The notes beneath the pieces are model-generated. The model was not told the origin of the DNA. It was given only the letters and a program-made list of their open reading frames with translations, and did no database searches. The position numbers and the translations under genes are program-made. A stretch of DNA of 64,000 bases, from positions 310,001 through 374,000 of the forward strand of contig NZ_LMSD01000023.1 in assembly GCF_001428045.1 (NCBI RefSeq). Direction: 5' to 3'. Position 1 is the first letter of the stretch. Every line of letters begins with the position of its first letter. This document shows, piece by piece, positions 43,804 to 52,715 of this stretch. The DNA comes from Paenibacillus sp. Soil750 (GTDB lineage: Bacteria; Bacillota; Bacilli; Paenibacillales; NBRC-103111).

Positions 43804-44631
43804 ATGTTACAGGGTGACATGCAAACAAAATTGAGTAATCAACTCATCGATATTGGTGTTAATTTAATGCATCGCTCTTTTGATCAAGACCGCGAAGATG
43901 TGGTTGCAAGAGCTGTTGCGGCGGGAGTGACCCCACTCCTCTTGACTGGAACAAGCTTAAGAAGCAGCGATGAAGCGTCGCGATATGCAGGTGAATTTCC
44001 TGGGAAATTATTTGCAACGGCAGGGATCCATCCGCACGACACGCGCAATTGCAAGGAGCATACGATGGATAAACTGCGCAAGTTGGCGAAACTGCCTCAA
44101 GTGGTTGCCATTGGTGAATGTGGACTGGACTATAACCGTGACTTCTCACCTCGCGATATACAGCGGAAATGGTTTGAGGAGCAGATTAAGCTAGCCTGCG
44201 AAATGCAAATGCCGCTGTTCTTACATGAGCGAGAGGCTCATTACGATTTCGTTCGTATCATGAAGCCGTATGTCGGTTCAATCAATAAAGCTGTTGTCCA
44301 TTGTTTTACGGGATCTCTGCAAGAGCTTCACGTATATCTGCAACTAGGATTCTATATTGGAATCACGGGCTGGATCTGCGATGAACGTAGAGGTAAGCAT
44401 CTGCGTGAACTTGTGAAGCAAGTACCGCTAGATCGTCTAATGCTTGAAACAGATGCACCTTTTCTCACACCGCGAGATTTGCCCGTAAAGCCGCAGGACG
44501 GCCGGAATGAGCCCGCTTTTCTTCCGCACATCGCAGCGACAGTTGCAGCATGCCTTGGTAAAACTGCTCAGGAAGTTGCGGATTCAACAGCGCATACAAC
44601 AAAGGATTTTTTTGGATTGATGAATAGGTGA
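43804..44631 (+). CDS. tatD: TatD family metal-dependent nuclease, E. coli-TatD-like
   Basis: 275 residues. Metal-binding motifs are complete: GIHPHD, GECGLDYNRDFS, LHEREAHYDF, VHCFTG and ETDAPFL. DIGVNLMHRSFDQDREDVV, GFYIGITGWICDERRG and RNEPAFLPHI match my memory of E. coli TatD, a 3'-5' exonuclease acting on DNA and RNA, more closely than the Bacillus YabD housekeeping type. AGGACGTGAT favours ATG 43804; GTG 43795 and ATG 43819 are possible. As last gene of the RNA-repair island it may trim RNA 3' ends before ligation. Its type suggests horizontal acquisition of the island. Confidence 0.9.
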   Translation: MLQGDMQTKLSNQLIDIGVNLMHRSFDQDREDVVARAVAAGVTPLLLTGTSLRSSDEASRYAGEFPGKLFATAGIHPHDTRNCKEHTMDKLRKLAKLPQVVAIGECGLDYNRDFSPRDIQRKWFEEQIKLACEMQMPLFLHEREAHYDFVRIMKPYVGSINKAVVHCFTGSLQELHVYLQLGFYIGITGWICDERRGKHLRELVKQVPLDRLMLETDAPFLTPRDLPVKPQDGRNEPAFLPHIAATVAACLGKTAQEVADSTAHTTKDFFGLMNR

Positions 44632-44664
44632 GGATCTCCCCTGAAGCTTCAATGGGAGATCCTC
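44630..44664. terminator. Terminator hairpin between convergent tatD and AraC genes
   Basis: GAGGATCTCCC (44630-44640) pairs perfectly with GGGAGATCCTC (44654-44664). Flanking GGTGAG and CTCACC extend the symmetry. No strong T-run on either side, so efficiency is uncertain. Confidence 0.7.
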
Positions 44665-44675
44665 CTTCTCCTCAC

Positions 44676-45515
44676 CTATCCGCTTTGACTAAATATCCGA
44701 CGAAAGTCGCTTGGTCTCACACTGGTTTTGCTATAGAACAGGTTCGAAAAATAATGCGGATCATCATATCCCAGCTTATAACCAATATCGCTAATAGTTA
44801 GTCTCGTGTCGAGCAGCATTAGCTTAGCGGATTCTATTTTCTTAGTAATCACATAATTATAGATGGTTGTTCCGACTTCTCGTTTAAATAAGCGATTCAT
44901 TTGCTTCATGGAAAGGCCAATATGGGAGGAGAGCCCTCGCGAGTCGAAGGGATGAAGGATGCTGTTATCCAGAAATTGCTTGATAGCTTGTACGTTTGAT
45001 GTTAAGGCATTGCCTCTTTTACGTAATGTTTCAGAAAGGCCAACGATCATTCGCATGAGGATGATTTGAAGCTCGCATTGCATGTCCTCGACGGATTTTT
45101 GTTTTGCGGCTTCAATGGCCTCTTTAAACAGATGCTCTAACCCGCTATCCTGCGTCACGATATGTGGAAGCAATTGGTAAGCTTCGAGCATTTTTAGGAT
45201 CCAGTTTCCACTAATATTAAGCCAGATGTAGCTCCATTGCTCCTCATGATGGATGTCCGAGGTAACCTCGTGGTAGCAACCTGCTGGCAGGATAAATATG
45301 TCGCCCTCACAAGCTGTATGGGATTGGGTATCGACCCTAACAACGCCTTGGCCTGACAATACGAAACCGAAAACGGTAATCGTTGCAAGCGTTCGAATAT
45401 TCCTGTATTCCTTTTCACAATAATTAATTCCCAAGAACTGCACACTTAGAGGAGGAGGCTCTCCTACTAATGGCAGGTGATAGATAGGCCCAGACTTACC
45501 AGGTTTATTTAGCAT
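44676..45515 (-). CDS. AraC family transcriptional regulator
   Basis: 279 residues. The cupin-like N-terminal domain carries TACEGDIFILPAGCYHEVTS. The C-terminus carries LSSHIGLSMKQMNRLFKREVG and ISDIGYKLGYDDPHYFSNLFYSK, ending in SVRPSDFRR. ATG 45515 lacks a close ribosome binding site (AAGGA is about 16 bases upstream), but no better start is in frame. It is divergent from the tandem GH43 gene, so it probably regulates that gene or the arabinan locus. Confidence 0.88.
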   Translation of the reverse strand: MLNKPGKSGPIYHLPLVGEPPPLSVQFLGINYCEKEYRNIRTLATITVFGFVLSGQGVVRVDTQSHTACEGDIFILPAGCYHEVTSDIHHEEQWSYIWLNISGNWILKMLEAYQLLPHIVTQDSGLEHLFKEAIEAAKQKSVEDMQCELQIILMRMIVGLSETLRKRGNALTSNVQAIKQFLDNSILHPFDSRGLSSHIGLSMKQMNRLFKREVGTTIYNYVITKKIESAKLMLLDTRLTISDIGYKLGYDDPHYFSNLFYSKTSVRPSDFRRIFSQSG

Positions 45516-45739
45516 TACTTGTATATGGGGTTCCTTCTTTCTTCATTGGTAAGTAGTTTTGTCGTAGTTTCATCTTTCGGTAATTTTACCAAGAATCCAT
45601 GATGAAGCACAACAGCATTATTTGATTTCAGATGTCCCTTTTCCTCACCTCACGTACCTCTTTCTCTATTAAGCGTTTGTACAAAGCACGCTATACTTAT
45701 CCTACAAACACAACTAGGTAGATGAAAGGAATCATCGAA

Positions 45740-47527
45740 ATGAAAAGCGATTTTCTCATGCAGCCTCCGCATCCTGAGACGGAATGGTCCGCGTGTACAG
45801 GCTATTCGGAATCTGCCCTACCCATAGAACGAATTTTAGATATTTTGTTAAGTGATGCGAGTATTTGTAAGGGACCGGATCATAGATACTATTTGACCGG
45901 AACGACAGATGGCTTAAATATACAAGTATGGACATCCTCCGACTTAACATCATGGAGCGGTCCAACAAACATATGGAGCTTGGAGCAACACGGCACATGG
46001 CAGAAGGCGAGCAGTGGTTCTAAGGGAATTTGTGCTCCGGAAATCCACTATATGAAAGGGACGTTCTGGATTACTTACGGGTTAAGTGAAGGCGGCACGG
46101 GTTTGTTCCAAAGCTTGTCTGCTTCTGTTCAGGGTCCATTTCGGGATATGGGGAAAATAACGAATGATGGACAGGATGCTTCGCTGTTCGAGGATGATGA
46201 CGGAGCGGTTTATTGGGTTTACGGAAACGGCAACATCGCCAGAATGACGGAGGACCTGACAGGTCTCGTGGAATTACCTCGAATGGTAGAAGTACAGCCT
46301 TGGAAGGTTGCGGGGAGGGAAGATCATCCCTCGTTTAGTCAGCATTTGCAGGTAGGATCGTATGGGGCTTTTTTATACAAAAGGGACGGGTATTATTACA
46401 TGTTTTGCGCAGATGCTCTTGCTAGGATGGGGAGCGATGCTGTGGATACCTTTGTCGCGGTGAGTGAATCGATCTATGGTCCCTACAGTCGGCGGTATTT
46501 GGCACTTCCTCATGGCGGTCAAATCTCATTATTTACGGATATAGACAATCAGTTGTATGCCTCTTTTTCTGGATGTGGCAGCTATTCACTGGTCGAGCAT
46601 TATCCTTCCGTAGTACAAATGTCCGTGGTGAGATCTGGTTTAATAAGACCGAGTGAGGACATACTGCTTGAAAAAGGTGGGGTAGGAACGCTTAAACCCA
46701 TCGCTGACTTCCCGATTCGTGATCCGCATATTAGTAGAGGGCCGGATGGCATCTATTATTTGACGGGAACGTCGGATAAGCCTCATCACAATTTTTGGGA
46801 TCGAAATAACCAGCTCCACGTATGGAGTTCGACAGATTTGAAGGAATGGAAGCATGTAGCGAAGGTATGGGATTTGTCCGAGAATGGCACTTGGGAGAAC
46901 AACATTTATGAGAACCCTTGTCTTTGGGCACCAGAGATGATTTATCTGTATGATACATTCTGGATCACGTATTCACTTCAAGGCGGCGGTACGGGGATGA
47001 TTAAAAGCATAAGCGGACTTGCGGAGGGACCCTATATCGATATGGGGCGAATGACAAATACGGATATTGATTCCAGTCTGTTTCAAGATGAGGATGGTCA
47101 GGTGTATTTTGTTTGGCAGGACGGTAAAATTGCCAGGATGAAGTCGAATATGACGGGCTTTGCGGAAGACCCTCGCAAGTTGTTATGTACGGATGGGCAA
47201 CGCGTTGGCTACGAGGGTGCCTTCATCGTGAAATATAAAGGCGAGTATATTCTGGGTGCGGCAGAATGGAACGGTGATAAACGCGTTGACGGTACCTACG
47301 ATTTGATGTATGCGGTAGCGGATGAGCTGTACGGCCCGTATACCCCAAGACGATTGGCAGTTCCACATGGCGGCCACGGAACGATGTTTATTGATCATGA
47401 CGGCAGACTCATGTCTACATTTTTTGGCAACGACCGCACTGCGCCATTCCGGACGCGTCCAGGAATTGTCGTACTTCATGTCGAAGAGGATGAAGCGGGG
47501 CTATGCATCGAGCCTTATTGTGAGTAA
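45740..47527 (+). CDS. Tandem GH43-like two-propeller glycosidase
   Basis: 595 residues, no signal peptide, built from two GH43-like five-bladed propellers of about 300 residues. Parallel landmarks are DASICKGPDHRYYLTGTTD and DPHISRGPDGIYYLTGTSD, APEIHYMKGTFWITY and APEMIYLYDTFWITY, DASLFEDDDGAVYWVYGNG and DSSLFQDEDGQVYFVWQDG, LPHGGQ and VPHGGH. The expected first Asp is present in both halves. GAAAGGA favours ATG 45740 over ATG 45722. It is probably an intracellular arabinofuranosidase or xylosidase-type enzyme; whether both halves are active is open. A terminator follows. Confidence 0.85.
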   Translation: MKSDFLMQPPHPETEWSACTGYSESALPIERILDILLSDASICKGPDHRYYLTGTTDGLNIQVWTSSDLTSWSGPTNIWSLEQHGTWQKASSGSKGICAPEIHYMKGTFWITYGLSEGGTGLFQSLSASVQGPFRDMGKITNDGQDASLFEDDDGAVYWVYGNGNIARMTEDLTGLVELPRMVEVQPWKVAGREDHPSFSQHLQVGSYGAFLYKRDGYYYMFCADALARMGSDAVDTFVAVSESIYGPYSRRYLALPHGGQISLFTDIDNQLYASFSGCGSYSLVEHYPSVVQMSVVRSGLIRPSEDILLEKGGVGTLKPIADFPIRDPHISRGPDGIYYLTGTSDKPHHNFWDRNNQLHVWSSTDLKEWKHVAKVWDLSENGTWENNIYENPCLWAPEMIYLYDTFWITYSLQGGGTGMIKSISGLAEGPYIDMGRMTNTDIDSSLFQDEDGQVYFVWQDGKIARMKSNMTGFAEDPRKLLCTDGQRVGYEGAFIVKYKGEYILGAAEWNGDKRVDGTYDLMYAVADELYGPYTPRRLAVPHGGHGTMFIDHDGRLMSTFFGNDRTAPFRTRPGIVVLHVEEDEAGLCIEPYCE

Positions 47528-47535
47528 GATAAATA

Positions 47536-47580
47536 CATGAATCAAGCTCTGGATTGGGCTGGGTTCATGTTTTTTCTTTT
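47536..47580 (+). terminator. Terminator after the tandem GH43 gene
   Basis: CATGAA (47536-47541) pairs with TTCATG (47564-47569), with inner AGC/GCT-type pairing, followed by TTTTTTCTTTT. It separates the hydrolase from the kinase gene, whose start at 47612 lies beyond it. Confidence 0.75.
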
Positions 47581-47611
47581 GCTAGTTGAAATGGAAAGGA
47601 GCTACCCGTTT

Positions 47612-49390
47612 ATGAAGTTGTTCTCTATCAAAAAGCTGATTTCGCCTACGGTGAGCATTCAGGGGAAAATCTTTGTAGCATTCAGTCTGGTTACGTTAAT
47701 TGGCATCGTTGCTGTGACTAGTATTGTTTATTTATATATGAGAGAAACTGTGAAGAATAATGCCATTACTTCCGTTAACGAAAGCATAAGGCAGGCAGAC
47801 GAGTCATTAAATCTCCGCTTGGAGGAGGTTAGTCGATTAAATACGGTCGTTGCTACGAATAAAACAGTGCTGGATACGCTGCTTAGCAAGACAGAGGAAC
47901 CAAGCTACGAGTGGTTTCAGGAGCAAAAACGGATCGAGGAATTTTTATCGGCTTTGATTGCTTACAAATCCTACATTTCACGAGTGGCCGTCATTGGGTT
48001 GAATCAAAAGGTGTTTTTCGTCGGTTCTCCTTGGCTTGACAAGAACGTGTTATTCTCACCGATGATGGATGCTTTACTTCAAAATGGCTCAGGCCATGCT
48101 TATTTTCATCAAACAGGCTTCAATAACTCCATCGTTACCGGTCGCGAACTCCGTTATAACCGAAATTTAATCGGTATGGTGATGTTCGATCTCAATGACG
48201 ATTTCATTAAGAAAATCTTTGATGTCAAACCGACATCGGACAGCATGCTGTACGTGGTAGACAGAAAAAATGAGTTCATCTACCAACCTCAAAACAGTAC
48301 ATTTGACAAAGAGACGATCATTCAAATGAATCAGAAACTGGCCGGAACGGACGGTTCGGTTGAAAGAATCATTAACCAACAATCTTACCTAGTTGTCACT
48401 CGGAAATCGGATTATACAGGATGGTCCACAGTGGCAATCGTTCCGATGAAGTCTCTCTTGACGGAAACGACCCATATTCGTAATGTATTGTCCACTGTAG
48501 CGATCATTGTGTTTGTAATTATCGTCATAGGGACACTGCAAGTTTCCTCCAGAATAACAAGAAATATTCGCAGATTACGTTCGATGATGATGCATGTCAT
48601 GGAGGGCAATATGACCCTGCCAACCGTCGAAATTCATACCAAGGATGAAATAGGACAGTTATATCACGTTTTTAAAAGCATGGTTGAAGAATTAAAGCGT
48701 TTACTTGAAGGGATCGTAACAACCGAGAAAGAGAAGCGTGAAGCGGAATTGGCCGTTTTACAAGCTCAAATACGTCCGCATTTCCTCTATAACACGCTGA
48801 ATACGGTTAAGTATTTGGCCAAGATTAACGGGGTGCCGAATATCGTAGAGGTATCAGAATCCTTGATTGAGCTGATGCGCGGCGTTCTTGGGAATACAAA
48901 TGAATTTCTTACGCTGCAAGAAGAATTGCAGTACGTCCGCAGTTACGTGACCATTGAAAAATACAAATATGTAGAGCCTCTGCAACTGAATATCGATGTC
49001 GAAAATGAAGAGCTTTTACAACATAACGTTTTGAAGTTAATGCTGCAACCTCTTGTGGAAAATGCCATTCTTCATGGACTATCGGCCTCGGGGTATGAGG
49101 GTGTGGTGTTGATTCGGATTTATGAGGAGAACAAAGAGCTGCGAATTGAAGTGAGAGATAACGGCAAAGGGATGTCCCAGGAAAAGATTGAGGCGCTGTT
49201 TGAAAGGAATAAAGTCCAGACGAATACACGCTTTAGTGGTATGGGTGTTCAAAATGTCCATGAACGAATTGTACGCTTGTTTGGGGAGCCATACGGCGTG
49301 TTTGTTTATAGTGAACCCGATACGCATACGACTGTGCAGATTAGATTTCCATTACTGCCGGTTAAGAATCACTTGCCTCAGGAGGGATGA
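47612..49390 (+). CDS. Sensor histidine kinase, YesM type
   Basis: 592 residues. First membrane segment IFVAFSLVTLIGIVAVTSIVYLY, a large extracellular region, second segment VLSTVAIIVFVIIVIGTL, HAMP-like linker, then RPHFLYNTLNTVKYL with the phospho-acceptor His, QPLVENAILHGL, and the G-boxes DNGKGMS and FSGMGVQNVHERI. GGAAAGGAG precedes ATG 47612; the longer frame overlaps the terminator hairpin and is rejected. Its partner regulator starts directly after the stop, and the arabinan transporter and hydrolases lie downstream. Confidence 0.93.
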   Translation: MKLFSIKKLISPTVSIQGKIFVAFSLVTLIGIVAVTSIVYLYMRETVKNNAITSVNESIRQADESLNLRLEEVSRLNTVVATNKTVLDTLLSKTEEPSYEWFQEQKRIEEFLSALIAYKSYISRVAVIGLNQKVFFVGSPWLDKNVLFSPMMDALLQNGSGHAYFHQTGFNNSIVTGRELRYNRNLIGMVMFDLNDDFIKKIFDVKPTSDSMLYVVDRKNEFIYQPQNSTFDKETIIQMNQKLAGTDGSVERIINQQSYLVVTRKSDYTGWSTVAIVPMKSLLTETTHIRNVLSTVAIIVFVIIVIGTLQVSSRITRNIRRLRSMMMHVMEGNMTLPTVEIHTKDEIGQLYHVFKSMVEELKRLLEGIVTTEKEKREAELAVLQAQIRPHFLYNTLNTVKYLAKINGVPNIVEVSESLIELMRGVLGNTNEFLTLQEELQYVRSYVTIEKYKYVEPLQLNIDVENEELLQHNVLKLMLQPLVENAILHGLSASGYEGVVLIRIYEENKELRIEVRDNGKGMSQEKIEALFERNKVQTNTRFSGMGVQNVHERIVRLFGEPYGVFVYSEPDTHTTVQIRFPLLPVKNHLPQEG

Positions 49391-50986
49391 ATGATGTTTC
49401 AAGTATTATTAGTTGATGATGAGGCATTGGCGCGTCATGACGTGAAGAGTATGTTGGATTGGGAAAAGCACGGGTTCACGATATGTGGTGAGGCGTATAA
49501 CGGATCTATGGCACTTACCATGATGGAACAGATGACACCGCATATCGCGATCTTGGATGTGAGCATGCCGATCATGAATGGGGTAGAGCTAAGCCGGGAG
49601 ATCAAGGAAAGATTTCCAAAGGTTAAAATGATTATGCTGAGCAGCTTTGACGACTATGATTATGTTCGGACTTGTCTGATGAATGGGGCTATTGATTACT
49701 TACTCAAACATAGATTACAAGCGTCAGCTCTGCTGACACTTCTCGATAAAGCGGTCCAAGAGCTGCGGAGTGAAGAAGCTCGAAACGCGCATAGCAAAAT
49801 GATTGAACATCTAAGTCCGGTTATTCTTCGCGAGCACGTAGCTAATTTGGCTAGAGATACTGTTGATGCAAGTGAAGCGCTGCAGGTTTACGCACGTGAC
49901 AATCAGCTCTATATGAATTCAATTAATTATGGATCTGCTGCTGTACAAATCGTCCCTTTTCTGTTGTTGACGGAGTCTTTAACCGATGTACAGAAGAATC
50001 GTTTAGTGCTTCAAGCGATCGAAGTCATGCAGATGGCGATTGGCGATGTTCAGAAACGGACGGTAGGCTATGTAGGGGAGGGACGTTTTATCGTCTTGTT
50101 TTCCTCAGAGGAGCGTAGTGAACATGCGGTTACGACGCAAATGAATCAAGCCATGAGTGCGCTATCGCATTCCTTGGAGAAATTCCTTAACTTAAAGTGC
50201 GTTTACGCGATAGGGCCTCTTTGCGGAAATTTGCGACTGGTTCGTCCAAGCTACATCAAAGCGAATCAAGAGTTGAACGTCCAACACGATCAGGATCTAA
50301 ACGCATCCATATTGAAAGCCTCTCCAAGCATGAAAGAACAGAAGCAGCTGCTGCTTTATCTGGAGCAATTGGATGGCGAACGAGCTAGCCAATTCATTAA
50401 GACGATATTTGCTGAACTGCGCAGGCAGCCTGTGTATGGGTTGACCGTACAAATCATAGTCAGTGAACTGCTACATCTCGTTGAAATGGCATGGAAACGG
50501 CATAATCCGCAGACTGCTTTAGAAGATACCGAGCATATCCCCACAAGGGCAGAACTTGGACGTATGGGAAGTGTCTCTGAGCTTGAGCTTTGGATGGTAA
50601 ACTACTATGCACGCCTTGTTGAGGCTATCAAGAAACAGCGTGTAGGAGGCTCATATTCGCGCCATATAACGAAAGCACTGCAATATATAGCTGACAACTA
50701 TTCTTCTAATATTTCTTTGGACATGACGGCGAGTTCACTTAATCTGAATGCATCGTATTTAAGCAGACTGTTCAAAGAGGAAATGCAAATGACATTTACT
50801 GAGTATTTGAACCGGGTTCGTATTCAAACAAGCTGCATGCTCATGCAGTCAGGCACATATGCGTTAAAACAGATCAGCAGTGAGGTAGGGTTTGTAAGTT
50901 ACACTTACTTTTTCAAGGTTTTTAAAAGTATTACAGAGATGACCCCTCAGGTGTATATGGATCAACTGAAACAGTCAAAAAAGTAG
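49391..50986 (+). CDS. Response regulator with AraC-type DNA-binding domain
   Basis: 531 residues. The receiver contains DDE (9-11), phospho-acceptor D56 in AILDVSMP and the Lys of LLKHR, where the usual Pro is His. The C-terminal AraC domain contains ISLDMTASSLNLNASYLSRLF and LKQISSEVGFVSYTYFFKVF, ending in MTPQVY. GGAGGGATGA lies just before the ATGATG start; either ATG may be used. It probably activates the transporter and arabinosidase operon starting at 51105. Confidence 0.94.
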   Translation: MMFQVLLVDDEALARHDVKSMLDWEKHGFTICGEAYNGSMALTMMEQMTPHIAILDVSMPIMNGVELSREIKERFPKVKMIMLSSFDDYDYVRTCLMNGAIDYLLKHRLQASALLTLLDKAVQELRSEEARNAHSKMIEHLSPVILREHVANLARDTVDASEALQVYARDNQLYMNSINYGSAAVQIVPFLLLTESLTDVQKNRLVLQAIEVMQMAIGDVQKRTVGYVGEGRFIVLFSSEERSEHAVTTQMNQAMSALSHSLEKFLNLKCVYAIGPLCGNLRLVRPSYIKANQELNVQHDQDLNASILKASPSMKEQKQLLLYLEQLDGERASQFIKTIFAELRRQPVYGLTVQIIVSELLHLVEMAWKRHNPQTALEDTEHIPTRAELGRMGSVSELELWMVNYYARLVEAIKKQRVGGSYSRHITKALQYIADNYSSNISLDMTASSLNLNASYLSRLFKEEMQMTFTEYLNRVRIQTSCMLMQSGTYALKQISSEVGFVSYTYFFKVFKSITEMTPQVYMDQLKQSKK

Positions 50987-51050
50987 AATGGAAAGTCATA
51001 AATGTTGAATCGCAGGAAAGTGATAATTCCTTATACTGAGAGCAACCCTT

Positions 51051-51064
51051 AGAAAACGCTTTCT
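51051..51064 (+). promoter_or_regulatory. cre-like CcpA site before the arabinan transporter operon
   Basis: AGAAAACGCTTTCT matches WGWAARCGYTWWCW throughout. It lies 40 bases before the binding-protein start, after a TATACT that could be a -10 element, fitting catabolite repression of the operon. Confidence 0.65.
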
Positions 51065-51104
51065 AAATAGGGCGAGAAAACAACTTGATCGGAGGAACAA
51101 AAGC

Positions 51105-52688
51105 ATGAAAAGAAATTGGGGGACAGTACTTTTCTCAACGTTAGTTATTTCCAGTTTGACACTTTCCGCTTGCAGTTCGGACACATCTAGTAAAGAAAAT
51201 GAGGGTAAAACCCCGGCGAATGAGTCAAAAGGTGTTACTACAGCAGGTTTTCCTATCGTTAAAGAGCCGCTGAAGCTAAAAATGTTTACACGAATCGCGC
51301 CGTCCAATGGGCCTTTTAAAGATATGCCAGTGTTCCAGGACTATGAAAAAATGAGCAATATCCAAGTTGAATTTATTGAAGCGCCAACAGATGGCTTCCC
51401 TGAGAAGAAGAACCTGTTGTTTGCCTCGAATGAGCTTCCTGATGTTATGTATCGCTCGGCCCTTACGCCTCTAGAGGCAACTCGTTATGGTTCTGGTGGT
51501 CAATTAATCCCACTGGAGAAGCTGATAGAAGCTTACGCACCTAACATAAAAAAATTAATGGAAACGTATCCAGAGATTCGTTCCGCTATTACAACACCCG
51601 AAGGTCATATTTATGCGCTACCAGGTATTGTGAGTGTCAACTCGGCCAGAACCGATAAAAAATGGATAAATCAAGCATGGCTGAAGAAGTTGAATCTGAA
51701 GGAACCAGAGACGACGGATGAGTTGTATGAGGTGTTGAAAGCTTTCCGGGATAAAGATCCCAATGGCAACGGCAAGCAGGACGAACTTCCAATGACGGCG
51801 CGTAATGGCCTCAGTATCGTACCAATCATGGCTGGCTCTTTCGGTCTAGACTTCCAATTAGGTTATAACATTAACCTAGAGAATGACAAGGTTAATCTCT
51901 GGATGGGAAGCGACCGGAATAAAGAATTATTGATGTATTTAAATAAGCTGTATGCGGAAAAGCTGTTGGATACAGAGCTATTTACGCAAAAGGAAGCGCA
52001 ATATCTGACGAAGCAAGGGACGGGAAATACGGGCTTCTTCTTCGATCAGACGAACAATCCGATGTTGGATGGGAAGGTTCAAGATCAATATATCGGTATC
52101 GCACCGCTTAAGGGACCGCATGGTGATAGACTGCAATTAGCCGCTCCGGTACCGAGAGATTTTGGCGCATTTGCGATCACATCGGTAAATAAGAATCCGG
52201 AAGCAACGATGCGTTGGGTTGATTATTTCTATGGTGACGAAGGATCCACCATGCTGCGATTCGGACGTCAGGGTGAGAATTATGAGTTGAAAAATGGGAT
52301 TCCTTATTACACGGATGCTTTCTTGGCTACTGGCAATCAATCCAAAATCACCCCTTATGCTGGAGGCGGGGCACCTCATTTGATCAGTGATAAGGTTGCT
52401 TCCTTCATTAACCCACCGCAAGTTCAAGAAGCACAGAAGAAGCTTGATCCATTCATGCCGAAGATTCGCTATGCAGCGCCTATGTTTGATGAGCAAACAG
52501 CGCAACAGATCAATATACTTCGTAACGATATTGATAAATATTACGAAGAGCAGAGTACGAAATTTATTGCTGGCGCCCTAAGTTTTGATAAATGGGGAGA
52601 GTTCCAGAACACATTGAAGAAAATGAAAATCGATGAACTGCAGAAGCTGTATCAGGTCGCCTATGATAACCTCAAACAGCAAAAATAA
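51105..52688 (+). CDS. ABC transporter substrate-binding lipoprotein (LplA-like)
   Basis: 527 residues with lipoprotein signal (TVLFSTLVISSLTLSAC, lipobox TLSAC) and an Asp/Ser/Lys linker. The mature part carries DVMYRSALTPLEATRYGSGGQLIPLEKLIE and DPNGNGKQDELPMT, a calcium-site-like segment frequent in this class, plus MRWVDYFYGDEGS. GGAGGAAC precedes the ATG. It is the first gene of an operon continuing through two permeases, GH51 and GH43. Arabino-oligosaccharides are the likely ligand, inferred from those enzymes. Confidence 0.93.
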   Translation: MKRNWGTVLFSTLVISSLTLSACSSDTSSKENEGKTPANESKGVTTAGFPIVKEPLKLKMFTRIAPSNGPFKDMPVFQDYEKMSNIQVEFIEAPTDGFPEKKNLLFASNELPDVMYRSALTPLEATRYGSGGQLIPLEKLIEAYAPNIKKLMETYPEIRSAITTPEGHIYALPGIVSVNSARTDKKWINQAWLKKLNLKEPETTDELYEVLKAFRDKDPNGNGKQDELPMTARNGLSIVPIMAGSFGLDFQLGYNINLENDKVNLWMGSDRNKELLMYLNKLYAEKLLDTELFTQKEAQYLTKQGTGNTGFFFDQTNNPMLDGKVQDQYIGIAPLKGPHGDRLQLAAPVPRDFGAFAITSVNKNPEATMRWVDYFYGDEGSTMLRFGRQGENYELKNGIPYYTDAFLATGNQSKITPYAGGGAPHLISDKVASFINPPQVQEAQKKLDPFMPKIRYAAPMFDEQTAQQINILRNDIDKYYEEQSTKFIAGALSFDKWGEFQNTLKKMKIDELQKLYQVAYDNLKQQK

Positions 52689-52715
52689 GCACGGCTGACG
52701 GCTGGAGGGCTACAG

